Made by a program: the position numbers and the translations under genes. A DNA stretch of 64,000 bases from Spartobacteria bacterium. Its GTDB lineage: Bacteria; Verrucomicrobiota; Verrucomicrobiia; Chthoniobacterales; Chthoniobacteraceae. A model generated the notes under the pieces. That model did no database searches, was not told where the DNA came from, and saw only the letters and a list, made by a program, of their open reading frames with translations. Shown here piece after piece: positions 24,577 to 34,164 of this stretch (position 1 is the first letter of the stretch; the number at the start of each line of letters is the position of its first letter). The DNA lies in contig JAJPJG010000029.1 in NCBI GenBank assembly GCA_021324395.1, forward strand, positions 1 to 64,000, written 5' to 3'.

Positions 24577-26028
24577 CTAAATTTTCGGCTTCAAGTGCGG
24601 GAAGAAAATCACGTCGCGAATCGATTCGGCGCCGGTGAGCATCATCACGAGCCGGTCAATGCCGATGCCGATGCCGCCCGCCGGCGGCATGCCGTGCTCG
24701 AGCGCGACGAGAAAATCCTCGTCGATGTTTTGCTTCTCCTCGCCCGCCTGTTCCTCGAGGCGCCGGCGCTGGACGATCGGGTCGTTGAGCTCGGAATAGC
24801 CGGGGGAAATTTCCTGGCCGTTGATCACGAGTTCATAAACATCGACCACCGATTCGTCGTTGCGGTTTTGTTTCGCGAGCGGGACGAGTTCCTTCGGGCA
24901 ATGCGTGACGAAAAGCGGATCGAAGGTTTTTTCCTCAACCAACTTTTCAAAGACGTGCTGCGTCACCTCGAAGTCCGCGAGCTGCGGCAAAATCTCGAGG
25001 CCATGTTCCTTCGCGCGCACGCGCCGCTGCTCGCTCGTGAGCTCGAACCAATCGGCGCCCGCGACTTCGCAGATCAACTCGCGATAAGGCGCGCGCCTCC
25101 ACGGACGCGTGAGATCAATCGTGCGCGAGACATTTCCTTCCGCGTCCTTGTGCTCGATTTTCAATGTGCCGATGACGCGCTCGGCGAGCGTGCAGACCAG
25201 CTCCTCGACGAGATTCGCCATCGTTTCGAAATCGGCGTAAGCCCAATACGCCTCGAGCATCGTGAACTCCGGGTTGTGCCGGCGCGAGATGCCCTCGTTG
25301 CGGAAATTGCGGTTGAGCTCGAAGATTTTGTCGAACCCGCCGACGAGCAATCTTTTCAAATAAAGCTCCGGCGCGATGCGCAAAAACAAATCTACGCCGA
25401 GCGCGTTGTGATGCGTCTTGAATGGCTGCGCCGCCGCGCCGCCGGCGATGGTTTGCATCATCGGCGTCTCGACTTCGATGAAGCCGCGCGCGTGCAAAAA
25501 CTCGCGAATCTCCCGCACGATCGCGATGCGCTTTTTGAAAACTTCGCGCGACCCGGGATTGGCGATGAGATCGAGGTAACGCTGCCGGTAACGCTGCTCG
25601 ACATCGGCGAGGCCATACCAGTTCGACGGCATCGGCCGCAGCGCTTTGCTTAAAAATGTTAAACTCTTGACGCGAATACTCGGCTCGCCGGTTTTCGTCA
25701 AAAAACAGTCACCCTCGACACCGATGAAATCGGCGAGATCGATCAATTTAAAAACCTCGAGCTGCTCTGCTGTGAGCTCTTTCGCGCTCACAAAAATCTG
25801 CATGCGGCCGCTCGCGTCGCTGAGGTCGAGGAAGTGGCTTTTGCCCATGTCGCGATGCGCGGTGATGCGTCCCGCGATGCGCTCGTGGTTGCTCTCGGCA
25901 AAGCGCGCGCGCACTTCCGCCAAAGTGCCGGTCGTCTCGAATCGCCCGCCAAATGGCTCCACGCCTAGCTTTGCGAGAGCTTCGAGTTTTTGCCGGCGCA
26001 CGGCGATGAGGTCGTTTGTTTCTTCCAT
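24577..26028 (-). CDS. lysS: Lysyl-tRNA synthetase, class II
   Basis: 483 residues. An OB-fold anticodon-binding domain (about 55-140, RITAHRDMGKSHFLDLSDASG) is followed by the class II catalytic core. Motif 2 is seen in NRNFRNEGISRRHNPEFTML, and motif 3 in GIGIGIDRLVMMLTG. Charges tRNA-Lys in the cytoplasm. Length is typical. Located downstream of a strong terminator that separates it from the secreted-protein gene, so it should have its own promoter within 26029-26088. Confidence 0.98.
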   Translation of the reverse strand: MEETNDLIAVRRQKLEALAKLGVEPFGGRFETTGTLAEVRARFAESNHERIAGRITAHRDMGKSHFLDLSDASGRMQIFVSAKELTAEQLEVFKLIDLADFIGVEGDCFLTKTGEPSIRVKSLTFLSKALRPMPSNWYGLADVEQRYRQRYLDLIANPGSREVFKKRIAIVREIREFLHARGFIEVETPMMQTIAGGAAAQPFKTHHNALGVDLFLRIAPELYLKRLLVGGFDKIFELNRNFRNEGISRRHNPEFTMLEAYWAYADFETMANLVEELVCTLAERVIGTLKIEHKDAEGNVSRTIDLTRPWRRAPYRELICEVAGADWFELTSEQRRVRAKEHGLEILPQLADFEVTQHVFEKLVEEKTFDPLFVTHCPKELVPLAKQNRNDESVVDVYELVINGQEISPGYSELNDPIVQRRRLEEQAGEEKQNIDEDFLVALEHGMPPAGGIGIGIDRLVMMLTGAESIRDVIFFPHLKPKI

Positions 26029-26082
26029 GACGAACCGCCGATTCTGTCGGCTCGCATCCCCGGCGCAAGTTTTCTTCGACGC

Positions 26083-26120
26083 AAAAAACGCGCGGCGCCG
26101 TCCGAAAACGGCGCCGCGCG
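26083..26120 (-). terminator. Rho-independent terminator after the secreted protein gene
   Basis: A perfect 13-bp stem, CGCGCGGCGCCGT (26089-26101) with ACGGCGCCGCGCG (26108-26120), loop of six bases, followed on the reverse strand by a T run (the A run at 26083-26088). It lies 18 bp beyond the stop of the gene at 26138. Confidence 0.9.
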
Positions 26121-26137
26121 GCTATGGCAAATGGGTG

Positions 26138-27070
26138 TTAAAACTTTGCTTTTAGTAATTCGTGGCCCGCATTGTCGTGCAGGATCAGGGTATGCAGTGA
26201 AAACAGGTTCGTGCCTTGCGGTAATTGATTTTTGGTGGGTTTTCGTCCGCTTGATCCCGTAGTGCGGGTGAGCTTCAATTGTCCGCGGCCATTCGTCGTC
26301 GCCCCCAGTAAATCACTGCCATTGAGATTCAGCATGACATCGGTGCTCTTGGGAAGTTTGCCGGCGACGAGCTGCAAAACTCCGCGGGTCGTGCCGCGTT
26401 TTGCTTTCGCCGAAACGAGCAATCGCCCCGCTGCATCCGCATCATCCGCGCCCGCGGTTGTTTTCACTGAAGCGTGAAAATCCGCATGATCGACCTGAGT
26501 GGAGTCGGTCAGGTTTGCGCGCCCGATGATATTTCCATTTGCGTCGGAAATGGCGACCGTCGCGACATCGAGCGGATTGAAGCCGGCGGGCAATGGATTA
26601 TCCGGCGTGCCGTAAACAATCTCCGTGTCCTCGCTTTCACTTTCACTTTCACTGTCGTCGCTCACATCATCGCTGCTCGAGTTCGCCGCAGCCACATCGA
26701 AAGTTCCGAGAACAACGACGCTGCCATCGGATTTTTTCGTGATGCTTGCGGTATAAGTCCCGGCGGGCAGACCTTCCGGCTCCAACTTGATCCAAGCCTG
26801 GATCGTGCCATTGCAATTTTGCGCGCGCAATTGCGCGCTGCCACCGAACCCAGCGGGCGCCCCCGGTTCAACGCTGAATGGAGCCTCGGCTTCCGTGGAA
26901 GCGCTGCCACACAATTTTTCACCCGAATCGTCGTTTTGATCCGATGATTCGGTTTCGGAGTTTGAGCCGCTTTGGGCGACGGAATCTTCGGCGTGCAAAG
27001 CGGGATTTGAAATCAACACGCCGCACGCGACGGTGGATACGGCAAATATTTGCAGGAGGAATTTTCTCAT
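26138..27070 (-). CDS. Secreted protein of unknown function, acidic Ser/Asp/Glu-rich
   Basis: 310 residues from the ATG at 27070, the start of a clear signal peptide (MRKFLLQIFAVSTVACGVLI..ALHA); a GTG 24 codons upstream is less likely. The mature N-terminus is Ser/Glu/Asp-rich. About 60-140 looks like a beta-sandwich (WIKLEPEGLPAGTYTASITKKSDGSVVVLGTFDV), an acidic linker SSDDVSDDSESESESEDTE follows, and a second related beta domain forms the C-terminus. Divergent from larC. Own strong terminator downstream. No recognised family. Confidence 0.72.
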   Translation of the reverse strand: MRKFLLQIFAVSTVACGVLISNPALHAEDSVAQSGSNSETESSDQNDDSGEKLCGSASTEAEAPFSVEPGAPAGFGGSAQLRAQNCNGTIQAWIKLEPEGLPAGTYTASITKKSDGSVVVLGTFDVAAANSSSDDVSDDSESESESEDTEIVYGTPDNPLPAGFNPLDVATVAISDANGNIIGRANLTDSTQVDHADFHASVKTTAGADDADAAGRLLVSAKAKRGTTRGVLQLVAGKLPKSTDVMLNLNGSDLLGATTNGRGQLKLTRTTGSSGRKPTKNQLPQGTNLFSLHTLILHDNAGHELLKAKF

Positions 27071-27178
27071 AATTGTGAAAATTACAGCAAGAATTGCGCC
27101 GAAATTTGTCGGGGTTTTTGACGGCCGCCATCCGAAAAACACGTGGCCTTTTCACTCGCCCAATGGAAACATCGCAGC

Positions 27179-28474
27179 ATGCGTGTTCTCTTTCTCGATT
27201 GTTTTTCCGGCATCAGCGGCGACATGACGGTGGGCGCGCTCTGCGATCTGGGCGTAAAACCATCGGCGCTCGAGTGGGAACTCTCGAAACTCGACATCGG
27301 CGACTTTCACATGCACTTCGAGCGGCAGGCGCGGCAGCACATCGAGGGCGTGAAATTTAGCATCCACGAAGGCGCGACGCACACGCACGAGCAGGATGAG
27401 CACGAACACGCGCATGAAGACGAACACGAGCACCACCACGAGCATTCGCACGAACACGTCCACGCCGCGCACGATCACGAGCATGGCGACGAATGCCACG
27501 GGCATCATGCGCACACGCGGACGCACGCAGAAATCCGCCATTTGATCGAGCAGAGCAGCCTGTCTGCGTTTGTTAAAAAACATGCTCTCGGCATTTTTCA
27601 GCGCATCGCTGTCGCCGAGGGAAAAATACACGGGATGAAGCCGGAGGACGTTCATTTCCACGAAGTCGGTGGGCTCGATTCCATCGCGGATATCGTTTGC
27701 GCGTGCGTCGGACTCGAAACGCTCGGCGTGGAGAAAGTCTCCGTGTCGCCGCTCGTGGACGGGCACGGTTTCACCGATACCGCGCACGGACATTTTCCCG
27801 TTCCCGCGCCGGCGACGCTGGAGATTTTGCAAGGCATCGCCGTTGCGCAAATCGATGTCCCGTTTGAAATGATCACGCCGACGGGCGCGGGCATCGTCGC
27901 CGAGTTCGCGGAAAAATTCGGGCCGATGCCGCGAATGAAAATCGAGAAGATCGGCTACGGAATCGGCACGCGCATTGCGCCGAATCGCCCGAACGTTCTC
28001 CGCGCCGTGCTCGGCGAATTCGACGCGCAGAGCGGCTACGACACAGATACGATCACGCGCATCGAGACGAACATCGACGACCTCTCGCCCGAGATCACCG
28101 GCGCAGTCGTGGACAAACTTTTCGCCGCCGGCGCGCTCGACGTTTTCCTCACGCCGATCCAGATGAAAAAAAACCGCCCCGGCGTGCAGTTGAGCGTGCT
28201 GTGCGAAGACGCCCACGTCACAAAAGTCGCCGACATTATTTTCGCCGAGACGACATCATTCGGCTTGCGCATGGATCAGGTCACGCGCCTGAAGCTCGAC
28301 CGGAAATTCGAGAAAGTGCAGACGCCGTTCGGCGAGATCGCCGTAAAGCTCGGCTTAAAAAACGGCGAAATCGTGCAGGTCGCGCCGGAATTCGAGTCGT
28401 GTCGCGTTGCGAGCGAAAAGAGCGGGCAGCCGCTACGCGTCGTTTATGAAGCGGCGAAAGCGGCGGCTAAATAG
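27179..28474 (+). CDS. larC: LarC, nickel insertion protein for the nickel-pincer cofactor
   Basis: 431 residues from the ATG at 27179 (MRVLFLDCFSGISGDMTVGAL, the DUF111/LarC start). LarC is a CTP-dependent nickel insertase that completes the Ni-pincer nucleotide of lactate racemase and relatives. A long His/Asp/Glu-rich segment (about 63-117, with more than 20 His) fits nickel binding or storage. The core VHFHEVGGLDSIADIVCACVGLE and ETNIDDLSPEITGAVVDKLF is intact in one frame, without the programmed frameshift seen in Lactobacillus. No larA, larB or larE is nearby. Confidence 0.92.
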   Translation: MRVLFLDCFSGISGDMTVGALCDLGVKPSALEWELSKLDIGDFHMHFERQARQHIEGVKFSIHEGATHTHEQDEHEHAHEDEHEHHHEHSHEHVHAAHDHEHGDECHGHHAHTRTHAEIRHLIEQSSLSAFVKKHALGIFQRIAVAEGKIHGMKPEDVHFHEVGGLDSIADIVCACVGLETLGVEKVSVSPLVDGHGFTDTAHGHFPVPAPATLEILQGIAVAQIDVPFEMITPTGAGIVAEFAEKFGPMPRMKIEKIGYGIGTRIAPNRPNVLRAVLGEFDAQSGYDTDTITRIETNIDDLSPEITGAVVDKLFAAGALDVFLTPIQMKKNRPGVQLSVLCEDAHVTKVADIIFAETTSFGLRMDQVTRLKLDRKFEKVQTPFGEIAVKLGLKNGEIVQVAPEFESCRVASEKSGQPLRVVYEAAKAAAK

Positions 28475-28480
28475 ATCACG

Positions 28481-31384
28481 CTATTCAGCGAGCGCGTCGC
28501 GCATTCGCTTCAACTGCTCGAGCTTTTCGCTCCAGTTCGCCTCGCGCTGCCTGTGTTCATCGAGCACGGCCGCCGGCACTTTTTCGGTGAAGTTCGGGTT
28601 TGCGAGCTTGGCGCGCACCTTGCCGAGCTCATCCTCGACCTTCGCGATTTCTTTTTGCAAACGCGCCCGCTCGGCGGCGACGTCGATCAAGCCCTCCAGC
28701 GGGAGAAACAGCTCGCCGAGCGGCGTGAGTGCCGCGGGTGTGCCTTGCGCGGCGGCGTAATTCGTCGCGAGATCGAGCGACTCGGCATTGAGTAAAATGC
28801 GCAACACGTCGGCATCGTGGACGGAAATCACACCCGCCGGTTTGAGCACGAACTTCACTCTTTTGTTCGACGCGATGTTGAAATCGCGCCGCAGACCGCG
28901 CCCGAGATTGACGGTTTCCTGCTTTGCGTTCGCGAACTTTTCATCCGCGTCGGTGAGCCCGTAGTGCGCCTTGAAATCGTCGTCAAACGACTGCGGCCAG
29001 TGCGCGAACATGATCGTTTCGCCGCCTTGGTCGCGCGGCAATTCGGCATTGAACCCGAGCCCGTGCCACAGCTCCTCGGTGATGAACGGCAGAAACGGGT
29101 GCATGAGCCGCAGCGTGTGAGCGAGCGTGAAATCAATCACCGCCAGCGTGTTCGCCTTTCTTTTTTCGTCGGTCGAATTCAGCGACGCTTTGCTCGCCTC
29201 AAGATACCAGTCGCAAAATTCGCCCCAGAAAAATCCATAGAGTTTTTGCGCGGCGTCGCTGAAACGATACTCGTCGAGCGCGGTGGAAATTTCGCGGATC
29301 GCCGCATCGAGTCGCAGCAGAATCCATTTGTCGTCGCTCGTGAGCAGCGCGGCTTTGATTTCGCCTTCGGTTTCGCCGCCTTGCATCTGGCGAAAGCGCA
29401 CGGCGTTCCAGAGCTTCGTGCAGAAGTTGCGGCCGAGTTCGACGTTTTTTTCGTCAAAAAGCACATCCGCCCCGAGCGGCGCGCTGCGCATTACACCGAA
29501 GCGCAGTGCGTCCGCGCCGAACTTCGCGATGAGGTCGAGCGGGTCGGGCGAATTGCCGAGCGATTTCGACATTTTGCGCCCCTGTTTATCGCGGATGATG
29601 CCGGTGAAATAGACGTTGCGAAACGGCATCCCGCCCATGAACTCGAACCCGGCCATGATCATCCGCGCGACCCAGAAAAAGATGATGTCCGGCCCGGTGA
29701 CCAAGTCGGTAGTCGGGTAAAATTTCGCGAGCGTATCGGTCTTCTGCGGCCAGCCCATCGTGGCAAACGGCCAGAGCCACGAGCTGAACCACGTGTCGAG
29801 GACGTCGGGGTCTTGGGTTGCTTGATCGGCTGCTGGACCATCCATAATCGCCTTTGCCAAATCCTTTGCTCGCGGTGTTGGAAAACCTTCTTGCAGCGAC
29901 GCGTCGAATTTTCCGAATTGGTAAAACGAATTGAGTTTGGCTGCCGCTTTTTCCGCTTTTTCGCTACGAATGAGGATGCGAATCGTCTTGCCGTAGTTTG
30001 GCTCAGCCGGCTGAACTTCGATCAGCACATCATCGCTCACGCCCCATTCAGTGAAATATTCTTGTAGCTGCTCCGCGATGGATTCCCCCCCGTTGTGCAA
30101 CGGTAATGTCCACACCGGCACGCGATGCCCCCACCAAAGCTGGCGCGAGATGCACCAGTCCTGAATGTTTTCCATCCAGTGCTCGTAAACTTTCGCCCAG
30201 CGCTCGGGGAAAAACTTCATCGCGCCGCTCGCCACCACGTCGCGTGATTTTTCCGTGCTCGGATATTTCAAAAACCACTGCTCGCTCAGGCGCGGCTCGA
30301 TCGGCACGTCGGCACGTTCGCTGTAGCCGATGTTGTTTTGATACGGCTCTTCTTTTACCAGCACACCGAGCTGGCGCAGGTGATCGACGGCGACGTTGCG
30401 CGCTTCGAAACGGTCGAGGCCGACGAGCGATTCGCCCGCGAGCGCGTTCATCGTGCCGTCGGGGTTCATGATGTCCACGGCCGCGAGGCCGTGGCGCTGG
30501 CCGATATCGAAGTCGGCCTTATCGTGCGCGGGCGTGACTTTCAGCACGCCGGTGCCGAACTCGAACTCCACGTGCTCGTCGCCGATGATCGGGATGAGCT
30601 TTTGCTCGTCAGGGATGTTGATCGGCAGCGGACGGCGCACGTGTTTGCCGATCAAATGCGCGTAACGCGTGTCCTTCGGGTTCACCGCGACGGCGGTGTC
30701 GCCGGGGATCGTCTCCGGGCGCGTCGTGGCGATCGTCAAAAACGTGCCGGGCGTCTCGGCGACTTCCACTTTGAAAAAATACATCGTGCTGTTTTGCGGC
30801 TTCATCACGACTTCCTCGTCGCTGAGCGCGGTGAGCGATACCGGGCACCAGTTCACCATGCGTTTGCCGCGATAGATCAGACCCTTTTTGTAAAGGTCGA
30901 CGAACACGCGCTGGACGCACTTTGTGTAAGCCTCATCCATTGTGAAGCGCTCGCGCGACCAGTCGCACGATGCGCCGAGTTTCTTGAGTTGCTGGATGAT
31001 GATGCCGCCGTGCTTCTCTTTCCACTCCCAGACTTTTTCTAAAAACGCATCGCGCCCGAGATCGTCGCGGTGCTTGATGATGCCCTGTTTTTTCAACGTC
31101 CGCTCCACCACCGTCTGCGTCGCGATGCCCGCGTGGTCGGTGCCGGGCAGCCAGAGCACTTCGTGGCCGAGCATGCGCGCGCGGCGGGCGAGGATGTCCT
31201 GGATGGTGTTGTTTAATACATGGCCGAGCGTGAGGACGCCGGTGACGTTCGGTGGCGGGATCACGATGCTGTAGGCCGGTTTCGGCGAATGCGGGTCGGC
31301 CTTGAACGCGCCTGCTTCGAGCCAGCGCGCATACCATTTCTCTTCCACTGTTTGCGGCTCGTAGGTTTTTGAAATCTCGGACAT
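28481..31384 (-). CDS. valS: Valyl-tRNA synthetase
   Basis: 967 residues from the ATG at 31384 (MSEISKTYEPQTVEEKWYARW). Class I synthetase: PPPNVTGVLTLGHVLNNTIQD contains the HIGH-equivalent signature, GRKMSKSLGN the KMSKS loop. A CP1 editing domain lies between. The C-terminal end (about 900-967) is the ValS coiled coil (AAERARLQKEIAKVEDELGKVRAKLANPNF). Cytoplasmic. Converges with larC at 28474-28481. Confidence 0.98.
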   Translation of the reverse strand: MSEISKTYEPQTVEEKWYARWLEAGAFKADPHSPKPAYSIVIPPPNVTGVLTLGHVLNNTIQDILARRARMLGHEVLWLPGTDHAGIATQTVVERTLKKQGIIKHRDDLGRDAFLEKVWEWKEKHGGIIIQQLKKLGASCDWSRERFTMDEAYTKCVQRVFVDLYKKGLIYRGKRMVNWCPVSLTALSDEEVVMKPQNSTMYFFKVEVAETPGTFLTIATTRPETIPGDTAVAVNPKDTRYAHLIGKHVRRPLPINIPDEQKLIPIIGDEHVEFEFGTGVLKVTPAHDKADFDIGQRHGLAAVDIMNPDGTMNALAGESLVGLDRFEARNVAVDHLRQLGVLVKEEPYQNNIGYSERADVPIEPRLSEQWFLKYPSTEKSRDVVASGAMKFFPERWAKVYEHWMENIQDWCISRQLWWGHRVPVWTLPLHNGGESIAEQLQEYFTEWGVSDDVLIEVQPAEPNYGKTIRILIRSEKAEKAAAKLNSFYQFGKFDASLQEGFPTPRAKDLAKAIMDGPAADQATQDPDVLDTWFSSWLWPFATMGWPQKTDTLAKFYPTTDLVTGPDIIFFWVARMIMAGFEFMGGMPFRNVYFTGIIRDKQGRKMSKSLGNSPDPLDLIAKFGADALRFGVMRSAPLGADVLFDEKNVELGRNFCTKLWNAVRFRQMQGGETEGEIKAALLTSDDKWILLRLDAAIREISTALDEYRFSDAAQKLYGFFWGEFCDWYLEASKASLNSTDEKRKANTLAVIDFTLAHTLRLMHPFLPFITEELWHGLGFNAELPRDQGGETIMFAHWPQSFDDDFKAHYGLTDADEKFANAKQETVNLGRGLRRDFNIASNKRVKFVLKPAGVISVHDADVLRILLNAESLDLATNYAAAQGTPAALTPLGELFLPLEGLIDVAAERARLQKEIAKVEDELGKVRAKLANPNFTEKVPAAVLDEHRQREANWSEKLEQLKRMRDALAE

Positions 31385-31503
31385 GGCTAAAAGGGTCGCT
31401 GAAATCTTGCGAAAAGTCGGCCTTTGTAAATGCTCGCGTGCCGCGCGGCGAGTCTGAAAACACTTGCGTTCATGCGGCTCCGCGCGCACTTTTTCGGCTT
31501 TCG

Positions 31504-32556
31504 ATGCGCCGGCTGCGATTCATTTTGATCCTTCTCGTCTCGCTCGCGACCGCGCGCGCGGGCGACTGGACGCTCGTCAAATACGGCGGGCGCGATCACG
31601 TGACGCTGCAAAACGTCGCCGACTTCTACGGGCTCGGCCCGATCAAGCGCGCCAGTCTTTCGCTCGAAATGGGCCAGCCGAATCGCAGCCTGCGCGGCGC
31701 GCTCGGCTCGAACGAGCTCTACATCAACAATCTTAAGTTCATCCTCAGCTATCCGATTTCCGAGGTGAACGGCCATCCGATAGTCTCGCGAATGGATTTA
31801 ACGAAAGTGATCGAGCCCGTGATGCGCCCGAGCCGCATCAAGGACGCCGCCGCCATCGACACGATCGTGCTCGATCCCGGCCACGGCGGACACGACAACG
31901 GCGCGACGAGTCTTTGGGGAAACGAAAAGACATATGCGCTCGACGTGGCGTTCCGCGCAAAATCGATCCTCGAACAGCATGGGCTGAAAGTGCTCATGAC
32001 GCGCACGAGCGACGTTTTCATTCCGCTGGAGGAGCGCGTGCGCTTCGCGAATCAATTTCAAAACGCGCTGTTCGTCGCAATTCATTTTAACTCCGGCGGC
32101 TCGAACGCGAGCGGCATCGAAACCTACACGCTCGCGCCGCGCGGTGTGCCATCGATGGCCGCGGATGGGCCGATGCTGTCGGACTTGCAGCCGTGTGCCG
32201 GCAATGTGCGCGACGCCGAAAATATGGCGCTCGCCACGGCGATGCACGCGTCGCTCATCTGCCACTCGCAGCTTTACGACCGCGGCATCAAGCGCGCGCG
32301 CTTCGTCGTCATCCGCGATATCAAGATTCCCGGCGTGCTGATCGAGGGCGGGTTTCTCAGTAATCCAAATGACGCGCGAAAAATTTCCAGCACGCCTTAT
32401 CGGCAAAACATGGCGTTCTGCATTGCCGCCGCGATCGACAACTACCGTCGCGCCGTCGCGCCGCAATCAGCCCTCGTCGCCGGCAGCGGCGTGATCGTTC
32501 GCGACGACGACAAAAAATCGGACACACCGGTAGTCGTCACGCCGACGGCGAATTAG
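31504..32556 (+). CDS. N-acetylmuramoyl-L-alanine amidase (Amidase_3)
   Basis: 350 residues from the ATG at 31504, which starts a signal peptide (MRRLRFILILLVSLATARAG). The N-terminal part (about 20-110) is a small beta domain resembling copper-amine-oxidase/AMIN-like modules. The zinc amidase domain has all ligands: LDPGHGGHDNGA (His), NEKTYALDVAF (Glu), AIHFNSG (His) and the catalytic Glu in GVLIEGGFLSNPNDA. Cleaves the peptide stem from glycan strands in the periplasm. Ends 9 bp before murI. Confidence 0.94.
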   Translation: MRRLRFILILLVSLATARAGDWTLVKYGGRDHVTLQNVADFYGLGPIKRASLSLEMGQPNRSLRGALGSNELYINNLKFILSYPISEVNGHPIVSRMDLTKVIEPVMRPSRIKDAAAIDTIVLDPGHGGHDNGATSLWGNEKTYALDVAFRAKSILEQHGLKVLMTRTSDVFIPLEERVRFANQFQNALFVAIHFNSGGSNASGIETYTLAPRGVPSMAADGPMLSDLQPCAGNVRDAENMALATAMHASLICHSQLYDRGIKRARFVVIRDIKIPGVLIEGGFLSNPNDARKISSTPYRQNMAFCIAAAIDNYRRAVAPQSALVAGSGVIVRDDDKKSDTPVVVTPTAN

Positions 32557-32565
32557 TTTCAGCGA

Positions 32566-33432
32566 GTGCCAAACGCGAACCTCAAGCGCATCTCGCGCGC
32601 TTCAAAAAAGCCTTCGACCAAAACACCGCCCATCGGCGTTTTCGACAGCGGCATCGGCGGACTCACCGTCGCCAGCGCGATGCGCGATCTTTTGCCGGGC
32701 GAAAACATTTTTTACATCGGCGACACCGCGCGTGTTCCCTACGGCGGCAAGAGCCAGGACACGATCGAGCGCTATTCCGTGGAAATCACCGGACTGTTGC
32801 TCGCCGAAGACGCGAAGATGATCGTCGTCGCGTGTAACACAGCGTCTGCGCTCGCCATTCCGCGGCTTGAGGAAATCTTGCGCGTGCCCGTCGTCGGCGT
32901 CATTGAACCGGGCGCGCGCGCCGCCGTCACCGCGACGCGCAACGGTCACATCGGCGTCATCGGAACGCGCGCGACAATTTACAGCCGCGCTTACGAACGC
33001 GCGATCCACGCGCTGGATCCCGACGTGCGCGTCACGAGCCAGGCCTGTCCGATGCTCGTTCCGCTCATCGAGGAAGGCTGGCTCGACGATGCGATCACCG
33101 ACCAGATCGTGCGGCGTTATTTGGAAAAACTCGTGCGCGACGGCATCGACACGCTCGTGCTCGGCTGCACGCATTATCCGCTGCTCGCCGACGCCATCGC
33201 GAAATTCGCCGGTCCTGAAATCAGGCTCGTCGATTCCGCAAAAAACTGCGCGCTCGCCGTGCAAAAACTGCTCGCGAAGGAAAAACTCGCCGCGCCAAAA
33301 AACCATCTCGGCAAACTCGAAATCGCACTCACTGACAAACCCGACGGCTTCCTCCGCGTCGCGGAAAACGCGCTCGGTTTGCAAGCTGGAGACATCCAGT
33401 TGCGCAGCGTGCAGGGCGTCGCCGTTAGCTGA
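32566..33432 (+). CDS. murI: Glutamate racemase
   Basis: 288 residues from a GTG at 32566; the conserved part starts at about residue 22 (IGVFDSGIGGLTVASAM). Cofactor-independent racemase giving D-Glu for peptidoglycan. Catalytic cysteines lie in VVACNTASALA and VLGCTHYPLL, and YGGKSQDTIERYS is the conserved substrate loop. Next to a cell-wall amidase on the same strand. Overlaps the rsmE 3' end by 8 bp in convergent orientation. Confidence 0.97.
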   Translation: MPNANLKRISRASKKPSTKTPPIGVFDSGIGGLTVASAMRDLLPGENIFYIGDTARVPYGGKSQDTIERYSVEITGLLLAEDAKMIVVACNTASALAIPRLEEILRVPVVGVIEPGARAAVTATRNGHIGVIGTRATIYSRAYERAIHALDPDVRVTSQACPMLVPLIEEGWLDDAITDQIVRRYLEKLVRDGIDTLVLGCTHYPLLADAIAKFAGPEIRLVDSAKNCALAVQKLLAKEKLAAPKNHLGKLEIALTDKPDGFLRVAENALGLQAGDIQLRSVQGVAVS

Positions 33433-34162
33433 GCAATTCGTAGCTCAGCACGCTCAGGCAATAGATCGCGGCAGTTTCAGTGCGCAGCACAATTGGCCCT
33501 AGCGTGATGGGCCGGCAGCCGTGGCTTTTCGCGAGCGAGATTTCCGCCGGCGTGAAATCGCCTTCCGGACCGACGAGCACGAGCACGCGCTTTGGCATTT
33601 TGTCGCCAAACTCCGCGAGCACTTTTTTCAAGTGCATTGCGTCAGGCTGCAGCGATGCGATGAGCGTCACATCGAAACGCTGTCCAGTCTGGAAGAATTC
33701 CTTCGGCGAAATCGGTCGCTGAATTTGTGGCAGCCAGTTTTGGCCGCATTGCTTGGCGGCTTCGATTGCGATTGCCTGCCATTTTTCCTGCTTCTTCGCG
33801 ATCTCGGCCGAATCGCACTGCACGACCGTTCGCTCGCTAAGCAGCGGCACGATCGCAGCCGCGCCAAGCTCCGTCGCTTTCTGGATGATTAGATCCATGT
33901 TTTTGCCCTTCGGCACTGCCTGTCCGAGCATGATCTCGCAGCCGAGCGGCGCGGTTTTGGCGTGATGCAGCGGCTTGAGTTTGACGAATTTTTTCGTGAC
34001 GTCAGTCAGTTCGACAGTGGCCTCCACGCCGCGGCCGTTAAACACCACGGCGCGCTCGCCGGCCTTCATCCGCAGCACGTCAACAGCGTGGTGCGCTTCG
34101 TCGGCGTTGAGCGCGAGGTGGTCGAGGTTCCAGTCGTCGGACGGAATATAGAAGCGGTGCAT
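33425..34162 (-). CDS. rsmE: 16S rRNA (uracil-1498-N3)-methyltransferase
   Basis: 245 residues with the RsmE N-terminal PUA-like domain (MHRFYIPSDDW...EAHHAVDVLRMKAGE) and a SPOUT knot: LVGPEGDFTPAEISLAKSHG and ITLGPIVLRTETAAIYCLSVL are the SAM-binding deep-knot segments. Methylates U1498 in the decoding region. Starts 2 bp after dnaJ, a linkage common in bacteria. Confidence 0.96.
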   Translation of the reverse strand: MHRFYIPSDDWNLDHLALNADEAHHAVDVLRMKAGERAVVFNGRGVEATVELTDVTKKFVKLKPLHHAKTAPLGCEIMLGQAVPKGKNMDLIIQKATELGAAAIVPLLSERTVVQCDSAEIAKKQEKWQAIAIEAAKQCGQNWLPQIQRPISPKEFFQTGQRFDVTLIASLQPDAMHLKKVLAEFGDKMPKRVLVLVGPEGDFTPAEISLAKSHGCRPITLGPIVLRTETAAIYCLSVLSYELLS

Positions 34163-34164
34163 CG

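Noticed and set aside
27375-27535. His-rich tract in LarC suspected as frameshift artefact.
   Set aside because: The frame continues without interruption into conserved LarC sequence on both sides, and His-rich insertions are known in this family.
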